DNA of 64,000 nucleotides from Diphasiastrum complanatum (GCA_029204225.1 CM055095.1:31632936-31696935); one strand, 5' to 3'; positions 11,112 to 21,800 are shown, counted from the first letter of the stretch. Numbers and translations are program-made. The notes: generated by a model not told the origin, from the sequence alone.

Positions 11112-12130
11112 TGTCGGATTATTCTCCTACTTATTGACTAATCGACATTTTAATCTTCGTCCAACTTTTATCCAGACCTGTAGATTTTTTCATGTTTCTA
11201 CATAGTATGCATAACTACTCAGAAACGGCTCACAATGTTGGCATTTTTGGAATTTTCGTCTTTTGGTATTTTCTCTCACTTTGGCTTTCTCGCAAAATGC
11301 CATATGCCTCAAATGTTAAGGAAATGACGTTGGCAAAGACTTTCACATTTTTTGCATGACAGTTTACGTTCATTTTTGCAAAGTGACAGTTTACATTCAA
11401 ATCTGTGGATGTTTATGACCAAAACCACTAACTTGCATTAATTTATCAACAGGAGATTTCTGAGAAGTCCTAACTGGACGGATGCCAACACATCACAGCC
11501 AACTACATGACACATTTGGCAACCTAATTGCTTAGTATAAATAGATGTTCATGTTCCTACATCAAAAATTGATGCATGAAGATCAATTATTAGGTATTGA
11601 ATAGTTAGCGTTCTCTCTCTCAAGCCTACGAGCTTGAACACTCTTGAGCATTCTAGCTCAGTTCCTAGTTGATTAGAGATTGCTATTGCACTTATTGCTT
11701 ATCAGTAGTTGCACCTAATTTAGACTTATATTTAGCGGCTCAGAGATAGCTTAGAGTACGCGGCTTTGATCCGCAACTTGCTGTACTCATTTACATTTGT
11801 TTCATTTTTCATACTGAATCAATACTATCTTCTTATTGCATTCAGGTTCGTCTTAGAATGTATGTCTGTAGTTCTTCGTGATTGATTATTTGTTTGATAA
11901 TTCAATGCTTTAATGTTTGGCTATGTAATCACTGTAGTAATAATGATCTCAAAGTTAGTTACTATAAGATCGAACGTGACTTCTATCAATATTGTTTTGT
12001 TCAAAATTGATAGGCGTAGTTATGCATAGAGAAAGAGAAAGATAGTTTATTCCGTTGCACACGATAAATTTTCTTTCTTGTCGTTCGAATTCTTTTTATT
12101 TGACCTATCTTTTCACACCTCTTTCCAGCA
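11112..12130 (+). repeat. 3' LTR of copia family 'E' (full length)
   Basis: 1019 bases from TGTCGGATT to TTTCCAGCA, directly after the polypurine tract. A TATAAATA box lies at 11536-11543. The right 600 bases recur at 30563-31226 and 52091-52722. In the latter copy the same end (TTTCCAACA) is followed by a TGGTATCAGAGC primer-binding site, which fixes the LTR end here. Confidence 0.8.
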
Positions 12131-12490
12131 CGACAAACACTGGATGGCTACCAAGCTAGTTTCGATAATTACCGCCACAGTACACTCCAAGAACTCGCGC
12201 AAGCAAAGGCCACTCTTAAGGACTGTCAATAGCACATAGCACAACAACCACAACCAGTCCCGATGGTAATTCCAACGCCACTCACATTAGATGCTGCACA
12301 TGCAAGTTCAAGCCACGATCAAGGATCAGACGTAGCGGGGCCCAAAATTCAAGACCAAGGCCTCGACGCCAACCAGGATGCGGGAAAGAGTCAAGAATTA
12401 ACAACAAGCGTGAACCTCCCAGGGCTCTCGATCGATTTCCACCAGTTGTGCTTTTTGCAAACCAAAACGCATGGAGGACGAAATCAATGA
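12131..12490 (+). pseudogene. Unrecognised coding fragment, gag-like
   Basis: One plus frame (stop at about 12227, then ATG 12263 to TGA 12490) reads as a Gln/Ala-rich helical segment (STLQELAQAKATLKDCQ) followed by a Pro/Ser/Asp linker. Composition resembles gag-type proteins of retroelements, but I find no diagnostic motif. It lies immediately after the copia LTR. Confidence 0.3.
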
Positions 12491-12659
12491 CTTTCTAGTC
12501 TAGTTTTCACATGAATCCTCACGCGGCGGCTGGCAGATATCCTTCTCTGCCCATGATATCAAGGGCAATGAGATCGCATCCATTCCGGCACTGGCTCCGC
12601 AACCTCCATGGCGACAACGTACGTTCAAAAAAGAGTCGTCATCCACCATCAAAGCTTAC
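12491..12659. other. No recognisable feature
   Basis: Short transition of higher GC than its surroundings. Nothing recognised on either strand. Confidence 0.4.
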
Positions 12660-13426
12660 GTGACCAGTCCGAGGTAGTTACGGGTTAATTTGCATTTCGT
12701 CCCCAATCCACGACGACACAAATGGGCGGAATGTGAAACCCTGTTGGAGGGTTTGAGGATCCCAAGGCAACCCTAACCCTAGTTAATAAGTGAGAGGGAT
12801 TTGGCACCCTGCGTGTGTAAGTCCAACTCGATGATCACATAGATATTTTATTAATTAGAAGGTCAATAAAAGGATTTTAGCCCTTTTTGCGGGACTTTTA
12901 ATGTCGCGGGGCCTAAATGTCAAGTTAGTGAATAAAGTTGGGTTTCCCTCCAATTTGGATGGTCCACTCTTTTTTAAATTTGAATAATTAGGGAGGCAGA
13001 AATGGACCAATAAGATTCAGAGGCGAGGGTCCTCCTTTCTACTATAAAAAGGGACCAACTCGAGTTCCTACACATGTTCATTTCTTCAATTCAATAAAGC
13101 AGATTGGTTCTCTTGTGAAATGGATTGATGAATGTCCTTGCTCTCTATCACTTTTCCTCCATCTCTCATGCTTTATTTGGATTTTGCTAATTGTTGGATT
13201 TGATTGTTATTGGGATTGCTTGTTATTATACTTTTTATGAGGGAGAAAGAGAGAGAGAGAGAAAGAGTAAGCTATCATGTGTTAGTGGATGTAGTGTCAA
13301 TGCATAGGGATAATGGATGTTAGAGTTAGATGTAAATCTTCCTTTCATGCTGAAATATGAACTATACTATCGCTGTCATGGGAACGAATCTATGCGTGAC
13401 AACTAACTTCATCTCTTTGATGCTAG
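12660..13426 (+). repeat. Leader repeat R1 (TATA box, purine microsatellite, acceptor)
   Basis: Contains TATAAAA at 13044-13050, a short 5' leader, a GA-rich tract (about 13243-13266) and a possible splice acceptor TTTGATGCTAG at 13416-13426 directly before an open frame. Organisation parallels 14030-14790 and 21960-22560, which share more sequence with each other than with this copy. It is probably the promoter/leader end of a retroelement family. Confidence 0.4.
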
Positions 13427-13427
13427 A

Positions 13428-13940
13428 TTGATTAGATCTTGGATTGAGGTTAGGCAAGGAAAGAAACCCACTACAAACCCCTTTGGACCAGATAACCGTC
13501 AGCACATGCAACTGGCCAAGCATGAATGGGGTACAGACGTAGACACCAAGAGGGCTTTCATCCAGTTTTCAAAACGATATATTACATGCTTCGATCCAAC
13601 AATCCGCACAGCAGCCAAATTCGCCTGGGGCTTAGAATTTTTTTTGCAGATTACCAACAGATGGGATAACTTTTTGTCGCCCTCATTTTTTGATCCTAAT
13701 ACGGCCTTGGCGTCACCCAAGATGGAAGACCAACTTCCAGTAGCCCGAGTGCATTATAAAGTGGCAATGTTAGGCCACCCATGGCCTCACAAATTTCAAA
13801 CTTGGATAGCCCAATTTTGGATCGAGGGTGTCCATAAGGTCTTTTTTCCGCAGAAAGATAAGTACAACTTGGCACGCGTCGAATATATGGATGACGTTAC
13901 CAGACACTTAATAAAGCGCCTTCATGAAACCCGAGGCTAG
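13428..13940 (+). CDS. Hypothetical 170-codon frame, probable exon or TE fragment
   Basis: The frame opens just after the possible acceptor TGCTAG (13421-13426); no ATG is near its start, so it is probably an internal exon or fragment. It ends at TAG 13938-13940. The protein has no membrane segment. It is rich in Trp/Phe/His and basic residues, with segments such as LEFFLQITNRWDNFLSPSFF and FQTWIAQFWIEGVHKVFF. I do not recognise it. Position behind leader repeat R1 and proximity to other repeat units suggest a transposon-derived protein, but a host gene fragment is equally possible. Confidence 0.4.
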   Translation: MIRSWIEVRQGKKPTTNPFGPDNRQHMQLAKHEWGTDVDTKRAFIQFSKRYITCFDPTIRTAAKFAWGLEFFLQITNRWDNFLSPSFFDPNTALASPKMEDQLPVARVHYKVAMLGHPWPHKFQTWIAQFWIEGVHKVFFPQKDKYNLARVEYMDDVTRHLIKRLHETRG

Positions 13941-14029
13941 TACTAAGCACCATAGTGCCAAGGGACCATCATTACTTCAGGTTGGAGGCCCTATTATGGG
14001 TATTCCATGCACATAAATAAGAAGAGCCG

Positions 14030-14536
14030 GAAGTAGAAAATAAGTTGCAAGGGACGTGGCATCCCTAGCCCATAGCCCAATGAGCACTTGTAAAATAATA
14101 TATTTTAAATAAACTAGACTTTGGGCCATGTAATTAAAATAATGTTAAATAGGCCAAATTTAACTTAACTATGTTTGCTAAGTTTTTGTAATTAGTCAAA
14201 AGTCAAAATGGTGGTACGTGGGGTGTGCTTCTTTGTGCACCATAGATTAGAATGTGTTTCTTTTGAAGGGTTAGGATTTCAATCCTACCTTCTTGAAGTA
14301 GCCAATAGAAACCAAGGGGCAAGGGCCTCCCCAATGATAAAAAGGCACCTCTTGTACTTCATTTTACATGCTAATAGAGAGGAGTAAACTCTACTATTTT
14401 GGAGATCCAAACATCCTCATTGTGCTATTGCCTTGTGTCTTATGCTATTTGCTTGTATTTGCCATTTTTCCTTGTTTTGTTTTTCATTCTTTATGATAGT
14501 TTAAGCTTTTCCATTTGATACATGCAATAGCTAATG

Positions 14537-14618
<82 letters not shown>

Positions 14619-14790
14619 GTGTAGGTGGTTATTGTTAGTTTGAAGTTAGAGTTATTGTGGGCTAGAGTTAGTTTTGAGTAAAAGGCAACTAATCTAAGCT
14701 AGATTACCTATCCTTGTGTTCTAACCCTTTTGACAGGTGGAGGGCTGCTCGCCATCCATTGCTACACTCTATAGACCAGAGGGAAGCATG
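14030..14790 (+). repeat. Leader repeat R2 with (TC)n
   Basis: Contains a TATA-like GATAAAAAGGCA (14336 onward), the leader TTGTACTTCATTTTACATGC, a TC microsatellite (14539-14616) and the end TTCTAACCCTTTTGACAGGTGGAGGGCT. The same ordered blocks occur at 21960-22560: TATAAAAAGGCA, TTTGTACTC, a CT-rich tract, then TTCTAACCCTTGTTGACAGG. The CT tract followed by TTGACAG looks like an intron with acceptor. Confidence 0.6.
14539..14616. repeat. (TC)n microsatellite
   Basis: Thirty-nine uninterrupted TC units. Confidence 0.95.
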
Positions 14791-15283
14791 CCCAAGGGGT
14801 GGTTAGTGCAAGAATCTCTTATTTATGTCACTGAATTTTTGCTTCAAATACATCTGCCCTACTCCACGACTATGGAATGATGAGGAGAACAATGAGATAA
14901 AAGATGAAAAACCCGAAGGTATAGGTGCTCCTAAGAAAATGACACTTTTTTTTAGAGAAAAAAATTATACTTTCATGCTCTATAATTCTAAAGTGATGGA
15001 TAAGTGGTTGGAATTATTGCCTACTCTTTTATTCTTGTTGCATTCTCATCTCTGATGTCTGGTGGTTTGGAGTAGAGAACAACTGCATTAATGGCATTGA
15101 AGTATTTTCAGACTTATTTTGTTTATGTTCTTCTATATCATGTTGTTTGCTTGGTGGCGGTGGCAGCAGATGCAAAAGAATATGACATAGTGCAAGTAGA
15201 TATATGCAAGCAGCCATGACCTACCATGAAGCAGTGTGGGAGCGTTAGAAAGTCCAAGGGGAGGCCATATTCATCCCTTCGAA

Positions 15284-15339
<56 letters not shown>

Positions 15340-15900
15340 GACATTGGTCTTGTGCACGCCCAAACCAAGTTGCTCTCCATGTAAAAGTGTGTTGTCCTTC
15401 ATGCACGAGCAATCATTGACGCGTGTAGAGAATCATGGCTATAGGATCGAGACTGAAGGACATTGATAGTAAGAATATATTCATTGTGGGCCGTCAACAG
15501 ATCCAAACTATCCATTGAGCTGAGTTGAATCCATCTCAAATTTTATATGAAGGGTCTCGAAGGGTATAATAGCCTTCAACTTCATTGAAATTCTTTAGTT
15601 TGAAAGGGACCAGAGGACAAAATTCTTTTTGAAAGGGGCATTTTTTTCACAGTGAAGAAATAGTGTAAAATTTTCAAGGTCTTAACTTTTGGGTGTTTTG
15701 TTAAATTGAGGCCATCAAAAAGCCAAAATCCTACAAATTAAAGACAAAAAAGGACTCTACTCAACTTCTCTTAGATAGAGTGATCATCGTATCATGGGCA
15801 GAAAATGGATCGGAGGTCGAACGAAACCATTCCAAGGGCAAGGAAGCTAGTGATGCTACACTAGAGCATTTTGCTAGAGCGATTTAGGTCAAATCAAGCG
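14791..15900. other. No supported gene; (GA)n at 15289-15335
   Basis: A 76-codon plus frame at 14825-15055 looks partly protein-like (acidic/basic stretch NEIKDEKPEG) but has no homologous motif I know. A (GA)n microsatellite of 47 bases lies at 15289-15335. The frames across it on both strands are repeat artefacts. Confidence 0.5.
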
Positions 15901-15938
15901 GTGGGAGGGCCTAAGACTTTTGTCGTTAGACCTTAAAG

Positions 15939-16620
15939 TTGACTTGTGGGACTTCAAATCACAATCTAAGGCTTTTATTAAGCTTCATTAAAAGGGCACT
16001 TTTTGGCAAATGGCAAGATTGGGAGAATCCGTTCTTGGAGAAGCTAGTAAATTGGATGAGTTGTGCAATTAAAAATGAAGACCAATTTGATGAAAAAAGA
16101 GGTATGGGACATCATCACTGGGGAACAAAAATGGCCAAATATAGTCGTAGTCGATATTCGCTCATTCAACAAGAGGGCTTGATCAATTTAGGTGTCAACG
16201 ATCATGTCATTGCCCATGTCAGTGACGCCAAGACTGTGATAGGTGCTTGGGAGGCACTCAGAGTACAATTTGAATCCTTTATGAATGTGTTTTTAAGGAC
16301 CAAATTGATTGGTTTTCACATGGAAAAAAGTAAAGGTGTATAATCATTTTTCACGTGAATCAAGGAATTAAGAGACCAATTGACTACAATTGGCAAGCCA
16401 AATAAGGGATGTGGAGCTGGTTCACACGACAATGAATGATCTACCTAAAAGTTTCCAAATTTTTGCAAGTGGCATTGCATCAACGGAGATGTTCTAAGAT
16501 CCTCATGACATCCTACTACAGGAGGAAGAGAGGCGAGTAGTGGTTATTAGGGGGGGAAAAAAAGGGCAAGTGCTTTTATTGCCATAAGCCTGGACATATT
16601 CAGTCAAATACAACAAACTA
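15939..16620 (+). pseudogene. Ty1/copia gag remnant
   Basis: The frame 15939-16343 carries VNDHVIAHVSDAKTVIGAWEAL, the pattern of the UBN2-type copia gag helix (…I..….…A…W..L). Further on, at about 16560-16610, KGKCFYCHKPGHIQSN is a CCHC knuckle with the last Cys replaced by Asn. Several shifts and stops separate the two parts. No LTR or protease is attached. Confidence 0.65.
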
Positions 16621-17767
16621 TTAGTGGAGATCAACATTCTGCCACTGACCATCAATTTGTTGAATTTCAACTACTTTCAAGTGAATAAAATTGATGGAAA
16701 TTTCATATCCATAGCTAGTTTTGAGTTACACATTGTGCTTTACAGCGACCAATTTGGTGTCATGTAGAGAAAGTTATGGCTATCGGAAGTTTGGCAATTT
16801 TTGAACTAAAATTTGCAAATTTTTCATAATGTTCTGATGCATGCATGCATGCAACTCAATGTAGTGCTTTTTAGTTGATGAAAATGTATGAATAGACCTG
16901 TATGCATGTTTGGATGCATGGTACATGGGTGTTCAGTAGATTGATCATAGAAAAACTCATGCGTGAAGCTATTTTTAGCAATTCTAGTTCAAAAAGCTGA
17001 TTCCCCAACTACTAGGCAGATTACGTAAAAACATTGATTTTTTTAGAAATCACTGCATGTCATGTCTGATGCATGCCGGATATTTCGCAATCCTTTCGGA
17101 ATGTGATGGTAACTGTGAAACTGCTAAGTCGATGCATTAGATCGATTTTCACAGTTTAGGTCCATATCAAATAGAATTTGAAAATCCCAGTTTACGTAAA
17201 ATTTGAAGTAACCATGGATGTTTTGGATTTGGTTAGATTCGTTGGTTATTGATCAAACGGAAATCACTTGTTAAGTGAATGATTGTACTGAGTTGAAATC
17301 AGTCAGTTTTTAAGGTCACAGTTCCTTTCACTTTTAGTTGAATTTTTTTGGAAATTTGTTAACTAATATGGAGCATTTCCTGTTTTTCAGGATTAGTAAA
17401 GACCAAGAATAACGTAATTCTTATTGGAACAGTTTCTATGCTAATCCAGAAGGGAATTTGCTAGTAATTAAGTGCGGCACTTAATGGATAAGTAGTCAAA
17501 ATAGTCTGGTTGATTGGTAGTTATGTGATACTGATACGTCATTAAAGAAAGATTATGTAACTCATAGTGTATCCTGTTTTATGCTAGGAATGAGTCGTTA
17601 AAGAAGGATTATGTAACTCATAGTATATCCTTTTTGCATAATGGCTCAATGGTCCATCTTAAAGGTGATGTGCCGAAACTACCTTTTGTAACTACTCATG
17701 AAGCGAATCGATGTTTGTTGAATTATGTATCTTCTATTCCTAAAGCTTTGTCTTTTTCAGATGCTAA

Positions 17768-17770
<3 letters not shown>
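16621..17770. other. No gene recognised
   Basis: AT-rich sequence. It holds an (ATGC)n patch near 16841-16852 and a tandem partial duplication of about 50 bases at 17540-17637 (both copies carry GATTATGTAACTCATAGT followed by ATCCT). Otherwise unremarkable. Confidence 0.4.
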
Positions 17771-17824
<54 letters not shown>

Positions 17825-17840
17825 AAGAAGAAGAAGAAGA
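17771..17840. repeat. (AG)n followed by (AAG)n microsatellite
   Basis: AG units from 17771 to about 17819, then AAG units to about 17840. Confidence 0.95.
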
Positions 17841-17991
17841 TATATGATGATATATGACCTATTAGATGTTAATTTATGATATCATTTTTTAATCAACTTT
17901 CAAGGTATACTATTTCCCAAATTCAGATGATTAATTGTTTTGCAATGACCTTAGTCTAACAAAGCAAATTAAGAATCAATGATGATTAGTT

Positions 17992-18972
17992 TTACAATAA
18001 AGTTAGTCCATTGCGTACATCAACAAAAAATCTCAGAAGAGAAAGTGGAGGTCGGAGATTTCGTTCTCTCATGTTGTTGAATAGTTCACGGGCATCCTCT
18101 GTGCACCCACATTTTGAATACATGTCAACAAGGGTGCTTCCTACAATCACATCTAGCTGAAAGCCTATTTTTACGATGTCGGAGTGGAGCTGTTTGCCCT
18201 GTTCCAGGGCTGCTAGGCTGGCACATGCTTTTAGGAGAAGAACAAACGTGACAATGTCTGGCTGCACGCCTTCCTGTTTCATTTGCTCATACAGAGCAAG
18301 GGCCTCCTTGCCAAGCCCATTCTGCGCATATCCCGCAATCATTGCAGTCCATGAAACCACGTCTCGTTGACTCATGTTGTTGAACAGTTCACGGGCATCC
18401 TCTGTGCACCCACATTTTGCATACATGTCAACAAGGGTACTTCCTACAATCACATCCGACTGAAAACCTCTTTTTATGATGTCGGAGTGGAGCTGTTTGC
18501 CCTTTTCCAGAGCTGCTAGCCTGGCACATGCTTTCAGGACAACAACGAACAGAAGCTTGTCTGGTAATAAGCCTGTCTCTTGCATTTGCTGAAATAGATT
18601 AATAGCCTCCTCACCTTGTCCGCTATCAGCATATGCTGAGATGATAGCAGTCCACGAATACACATTGTGTTGAGGCATGTTGCTGAATACTTTGTGTGCA
18701 TCCAGCACACTACCGCACTTGGCGTACATGTGAACAAGAGTATTTGATAAGAAAATATTTGAATCAAGTCCACTTTGGACTATAAGGGCATGCACTTGCT
18801 TGCCCTCTGCCAGGGCTTTCCTTCTGAAACACGCCTTCAAAAGGCAAACATAGGCGCCAATTGGAGCTTTAGTAGTTTGCTGGACCATAAGCTCCAGCGT
18901 ATGTAGGGCCTCTTTCAACCGTCCCTCCTGACAGAGTTTGCCCACCTTATCACCATTGCAGGAGTCAGGCAC
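17992..18972 (-). pseudogene. PLS-class pentatricopeptide repeat protein fragment
   Basis: The minus frame gives 326 residues made almost wholly of about eight to nine tandem 31-36-residue PPR helical hairpins, with classic signatures (LKACARLAALEKGKQLHSD, VGSTLVDMYAKCG, DVVSWTAMIAGYAQNG). PLS proteins bind organelle RNA base by base and usually direct C-to-U editing through a C-terminal E/DYW region. Here that region is absent: after the last repeat the frame runs into RPPLSLLRFFVDVRNG and stops. The apparent start is GTG (18970-18972) with a stop seven codons upstream and no ATG between; a possible acceptor ATGCAG precedes it, so this is an exon or a truncated copy. Residues about 159-259 and 260 onward are near-identical 101-residue units, a recent internal duplication. 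Confidence 0.75.
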
Positions 18973-19144
18973 CCTGCATGACTCATATAAAGATCATAAA
19001 GAAATATGAACAAGTGTCAATTTTGAAAGACCAAGAGGAAGGGAGAGACCAAGAAAAAGGACATGTTGTAATGTCAGGCCCGGACCTAGAGCTGCACATT
19101 CCAAACTCAGAGAAAAACCATACCGTGATCTCAATCCATCACCA

Positions 19145-19269
19145 GATTGTATATGAACCAATGCTATAGAAGCCATTTTTTCTTCTACCCAGGAGGGATT
19201 CAGCCAACCATCAACCCATAGGCTCTCAAGTGTACTCTTATGTTTGAAGTCCGGGTACTTTGGACTTTT
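19145..19269 (-). CDS. OSB-like protein, PDF-motif exon (second half)
   Basis: The minus exon begins after the acceptor GTTATGCAG (19270-19278 on plus) and reads KSPKYPDFKHK, then ESLWVDGWLNPSWVEEKM. Pro-Asp-Phe within NPK.PDFKHK, followed by LW and PxWV, is the PDF motif that names plant organellar single-stranded DNA-binding proteins (OSB), which act in mitochondria or plastids on DNA stability. The reading joins in phase with the exon ending at 19435. The frame continues past 19145 to about 18994 with sequence I do not recognise. The OB-fold was not found, so the gene is partial or decayed. Assigned by motif memory only. Confidence 0.6.
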
Positions 19270-19434
19270 CTGCATAACATTATATAGATCAAAGACATAG
19301 CTTCAGCATATGGAAAACGACTACAATAACAATCGGCCTCATACACATAATATCATAGCAGCATTAAAAACATTCTCAAGTGAGAGGCGATTAGCGAAAG
19401 CAAGTGCAGCCAGAAATAAGTCCAAAAGCCACAC

Positions 19435-19530
19435 CTTCATAAATCTGTTGTCCCACCACTGCGATGGATTTGAGAAAAACTCCTGCCAGAGCTGTTCCAT
19501 TCTAGCTAGTCTGCCTGCATGCCCTAAGGG
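19435..19530 (-). CDS. OSB-like protein, PDF-motif exon (first half)
   Basis: Minus-strand reading EQLWQEFFSNPSQWWDNRFMK, the usual beginning of the OSB PDF motif (LW..FF.NP..WWDNR.K). It ends at a GT donor (GTGTGG, 19434 downward) and joins in phase 0, through a 165-base intron, to the exon at 19269. The 5' limit of this exon is uncertain (about 19520-19560); an in-frame TAA lies at about 19567. Together with the PPR fragment next to it on the same strand it makes a small group of organelle-targeted nucleic-acid-binding gene pieces. Confidence 0.6.
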
Positions 19531-19586
19531 TAAACCAGAATGGATCAGAACTTTGGCAAAACATGATTAAGGATTGTCGATGTGGC

Positions 19587-20212
19587 TTAGAACATCTCTG
19601 CAAATTCATGCCCCTCAGCCAGGGAATGCTGGCGAATTAAAAGAGTATGCCAGAAATATAAGCATACCCGAGCCCTGAAGTGTTGAAAATGCGGATGGCT
19701 CCTGTCCTTGAAATTGTAGCATGAGAGGTAGCCTGGCATGAAGCCAAGGAGGATATAACCGATTATTGTTCCACAGTGCCTCCTTTCTGGTGATGTCCAT
19801 CCGACCTGTAGGAGGAGGAGGAGGAAGAAGAGCAGTACAAGTGAGGGACGTAGAAGAAGATGAGAGTAGGGCGTATTCATTTGTGGGTCTGATGATGATG
19901 AGGTGGGGGCAGAAAAGGGGTAGAGATTGATGAGGAGGAGGATCAGAAGAGAGGAATAAGAAGAAGAGGAGGCTGCGATGACCAAGACGATCATGGTTGG
20001 GGTTGAAACAAAGGCCCAATAATTCTCTTCGTCCTGTTGTTGTTGTTACTGCCATGGCGGCTGCTGCTGCTGTTATTGCTCTCCTTAAACCCAATAAAAA
20101 TTCTCCTCGTCCACTTATTATTGCCATGGCTGCTGCTGCTACCGCCGTTGCTTCCATAAGCTCGACCTCGAGCTCGCTCTCTTTTTCTTGATGTAGCGCT
20201 CTGCTCTCTCAT
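19587..20212 (-). pseudogene. Possible N-terminal region of the OSB-like gene, low complexity
   Basis: All three minus frames are open over long stretches because of GAG/GAA and CTG/GCC trinucleotide runs. One (19615-20157) starts with an Ala/Arg/Thr-rich segment (MEATAVAAAAMAIISGRGEF) that resembles an organelle transit peptide. I cannot identify an OB-fold in any frame, so the coding claim is tentative. It would lie just upstream of the PDF exons. Confidence 0.25.
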
Positions 20213-20288
20213 CCTTCCATCCCACTAATTTCACATCATATCTCAGCCCATTAATCCTTTCACAATTGCTGCTGCCACTCTGACTCTA

Positions 20289-20346
20289 CTTTTTGGCCTT
20301 CCCTTTCCAAATGCAAACTTTTTGGCCTTCCCTTTCCAAATGCAAT
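20289..20346. repeat. Tandem 29-bp duplication
   Basis: CTTTTTGGCCTTCCCTTTCC... occurs at 20289-20317 and again at 20318-20346 with one terminal difference. Confidence 0.9.
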
Positions 20347-20360
20347 ATTATGTATTATGG

Positions 20361-20460
20361 AAGGAGCATGGCATAAGCCATTCTGCCCGATAAGGATTTT
20401 CAACTCGCCCAAATTTTTTGGAAATCCTTATCGGGTAGAATGGCTTTTGCCCGGCTCCTT
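20361..20460. repeat. Foldback (inverted repeat) element
   Basis: Arms 20361-20399 and 20422-20460 (39 bases each, four mismatches) are reverse complements around a 22-base loop. The structure could be a MITE core or a hairpin RNA precursor. Weaker complementarity continues outside, and a second small inverted pair (GCGTAATGGATAC at 20466, GTATCCATTACGT at 20686) brackets the next 220 bases. Confidence 0.8.
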
Positions 20461-21192
20461 TCATTGCGTAATGGATACATGAAATTTTTTCAGAAGCACA
20501 TTAAGAAGCATAATAGGCAGGTTTGACTTTGACTGACTAACACAAATATGCCGTGTGACAGCTGTACGGAATCCGTACGGACGGGCACAAACAGGCAAAA
20601 AAAAAAAAGCAGAATCTGCCTTTGAAAAAAACGCATGCATTTTTTGCTTTTAAATTTATTTGAAAATGGGCATAATATGCAACAAGTATCCATTACGTAA
20701 TATGGAATGGGACATGCACCATTGCTCTAAAAAAAATCGATAAATACAAACCGGCCAATCGTTACATTTGAAATTTTAGCTCTATATTTTAAACTGGTAG
20801 GTTTATGAATTTGGCTAGATTTAAGGTCCATAAATTTTTTTATTGTTGATAAATATTGACTAATAACGTTGAGAGGACCTAGACACTATAATTGAGACAT
20901 ATGGAGTATTGCATGTCTGTGTGACAGATATAGGCAGGAGGACTGCATAAAGAGATGAGACCTATTTATAGTTGACTTGCATTGGGGGTTGCATGGTTTT
21001 ATGCACTGGACTCTACTCTCTATATAATGAGGTAGGGATTCTCCCATCGACATATTGGGTTCAGGTTACTAGTTTCTCTCTTCTCCTCTTGCTTCACATG
21101 GCATGGCTTGGGGGCTAGATCTAGTTTTGATCTAGGATTGGTTGGGCGATTTGGTTCCACTGTCTCTCTTATTGTGTTCTCCTATCCTCATC
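20461..21192. other. No gene recognised
   Basis: AT-rich, with an A12 run near 20600. Nothing convincing on either strand. Confidence 0.4.
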
Positions 21193-21633
21193 TTAGGGGA
21201 AATCCTTGAGGGTCTTTATAGTAGGATCCTGTACTAGCAGCGTTCTGGTTGTTTGGAAGGATCTTCGTAAAGCCCTTAACAGATAAGTGAGCTGCTTCTC
21301 TATTGATACTGCATTTTCTGCTCCAAAATTTTGTAATGAAAGGAACAGATCCTTCATCTTCCTGATAAAGGAAGTGAGGTCTTTGCCATCCCATTGCAGA
21401 TTTGTCAGCTGATCTTCGAGTAGCATGATCTGACTACGTGATTTCGTCTGAAATCTTGTGAGTAAAGTATCCCACATCTCTTGGCTATTCTCGATGGATG
21501 ATGATAACATGACTATTGTCTTGTCATTCTTCTCCCTCCATTCGCGTAGCTCCTTGCCTGTAGTTGTAGGCATCTCCTCGGTGCCATCTACCCAGGGAAA
21601 TAATCCTTCTCCCTTTAGTATAAGCGAGGCCAT
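21193..21633 (-). pseudogene. Ty1/copia gag remnant
   Basis: The minus frame of 146 codons reads as UBN2-type gag: EMWDTLLTRFQTKSRSQIMLLEDQL, TSFIRKMKDLFLSLQNFG, IEKQLTYLLRALRRSF. It continues upstream of the first Met (RASLILKGE...). A primer-binding site for initiator tRNA-Met follows at higher coordinates (minus GTGGTATTAGAGCC, complement of 21801-21814), with the presumed 5' LTR end just beyond. Zinc knuckle, protease and pol are absent downstream, so only the 5' end of the element remains. Confidence 0.65.
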
Positions 21634-21800
21634 TCTAGGAAGTTAGATCCTGATGAGTTGAGGATTGTACAGATCTTCAATTGTATACTGCTTATTGAAG
21701 CCATTGTTGTGAATTGTGTTCTCACTTGTTAATGGTTCTTTGTCTTGAATGCTTAGCCTCCTGAATCTGATAGCTTTGTGGCTATGTCAGACTATGGCAG

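Noticed and set aside
15138-15466. Frames with runs of Ser-Leu or Arg-Glu
   Set aside because: Produced by the (GA)n microsatellite at 15289-15335.
19310-20191. Plus-strand frames at 19310-19570 and 19997-20191
   Set aside because: The minus strand gives the WWDNR and PDF motifs; the plus frames are Ala-rich or unmatched.
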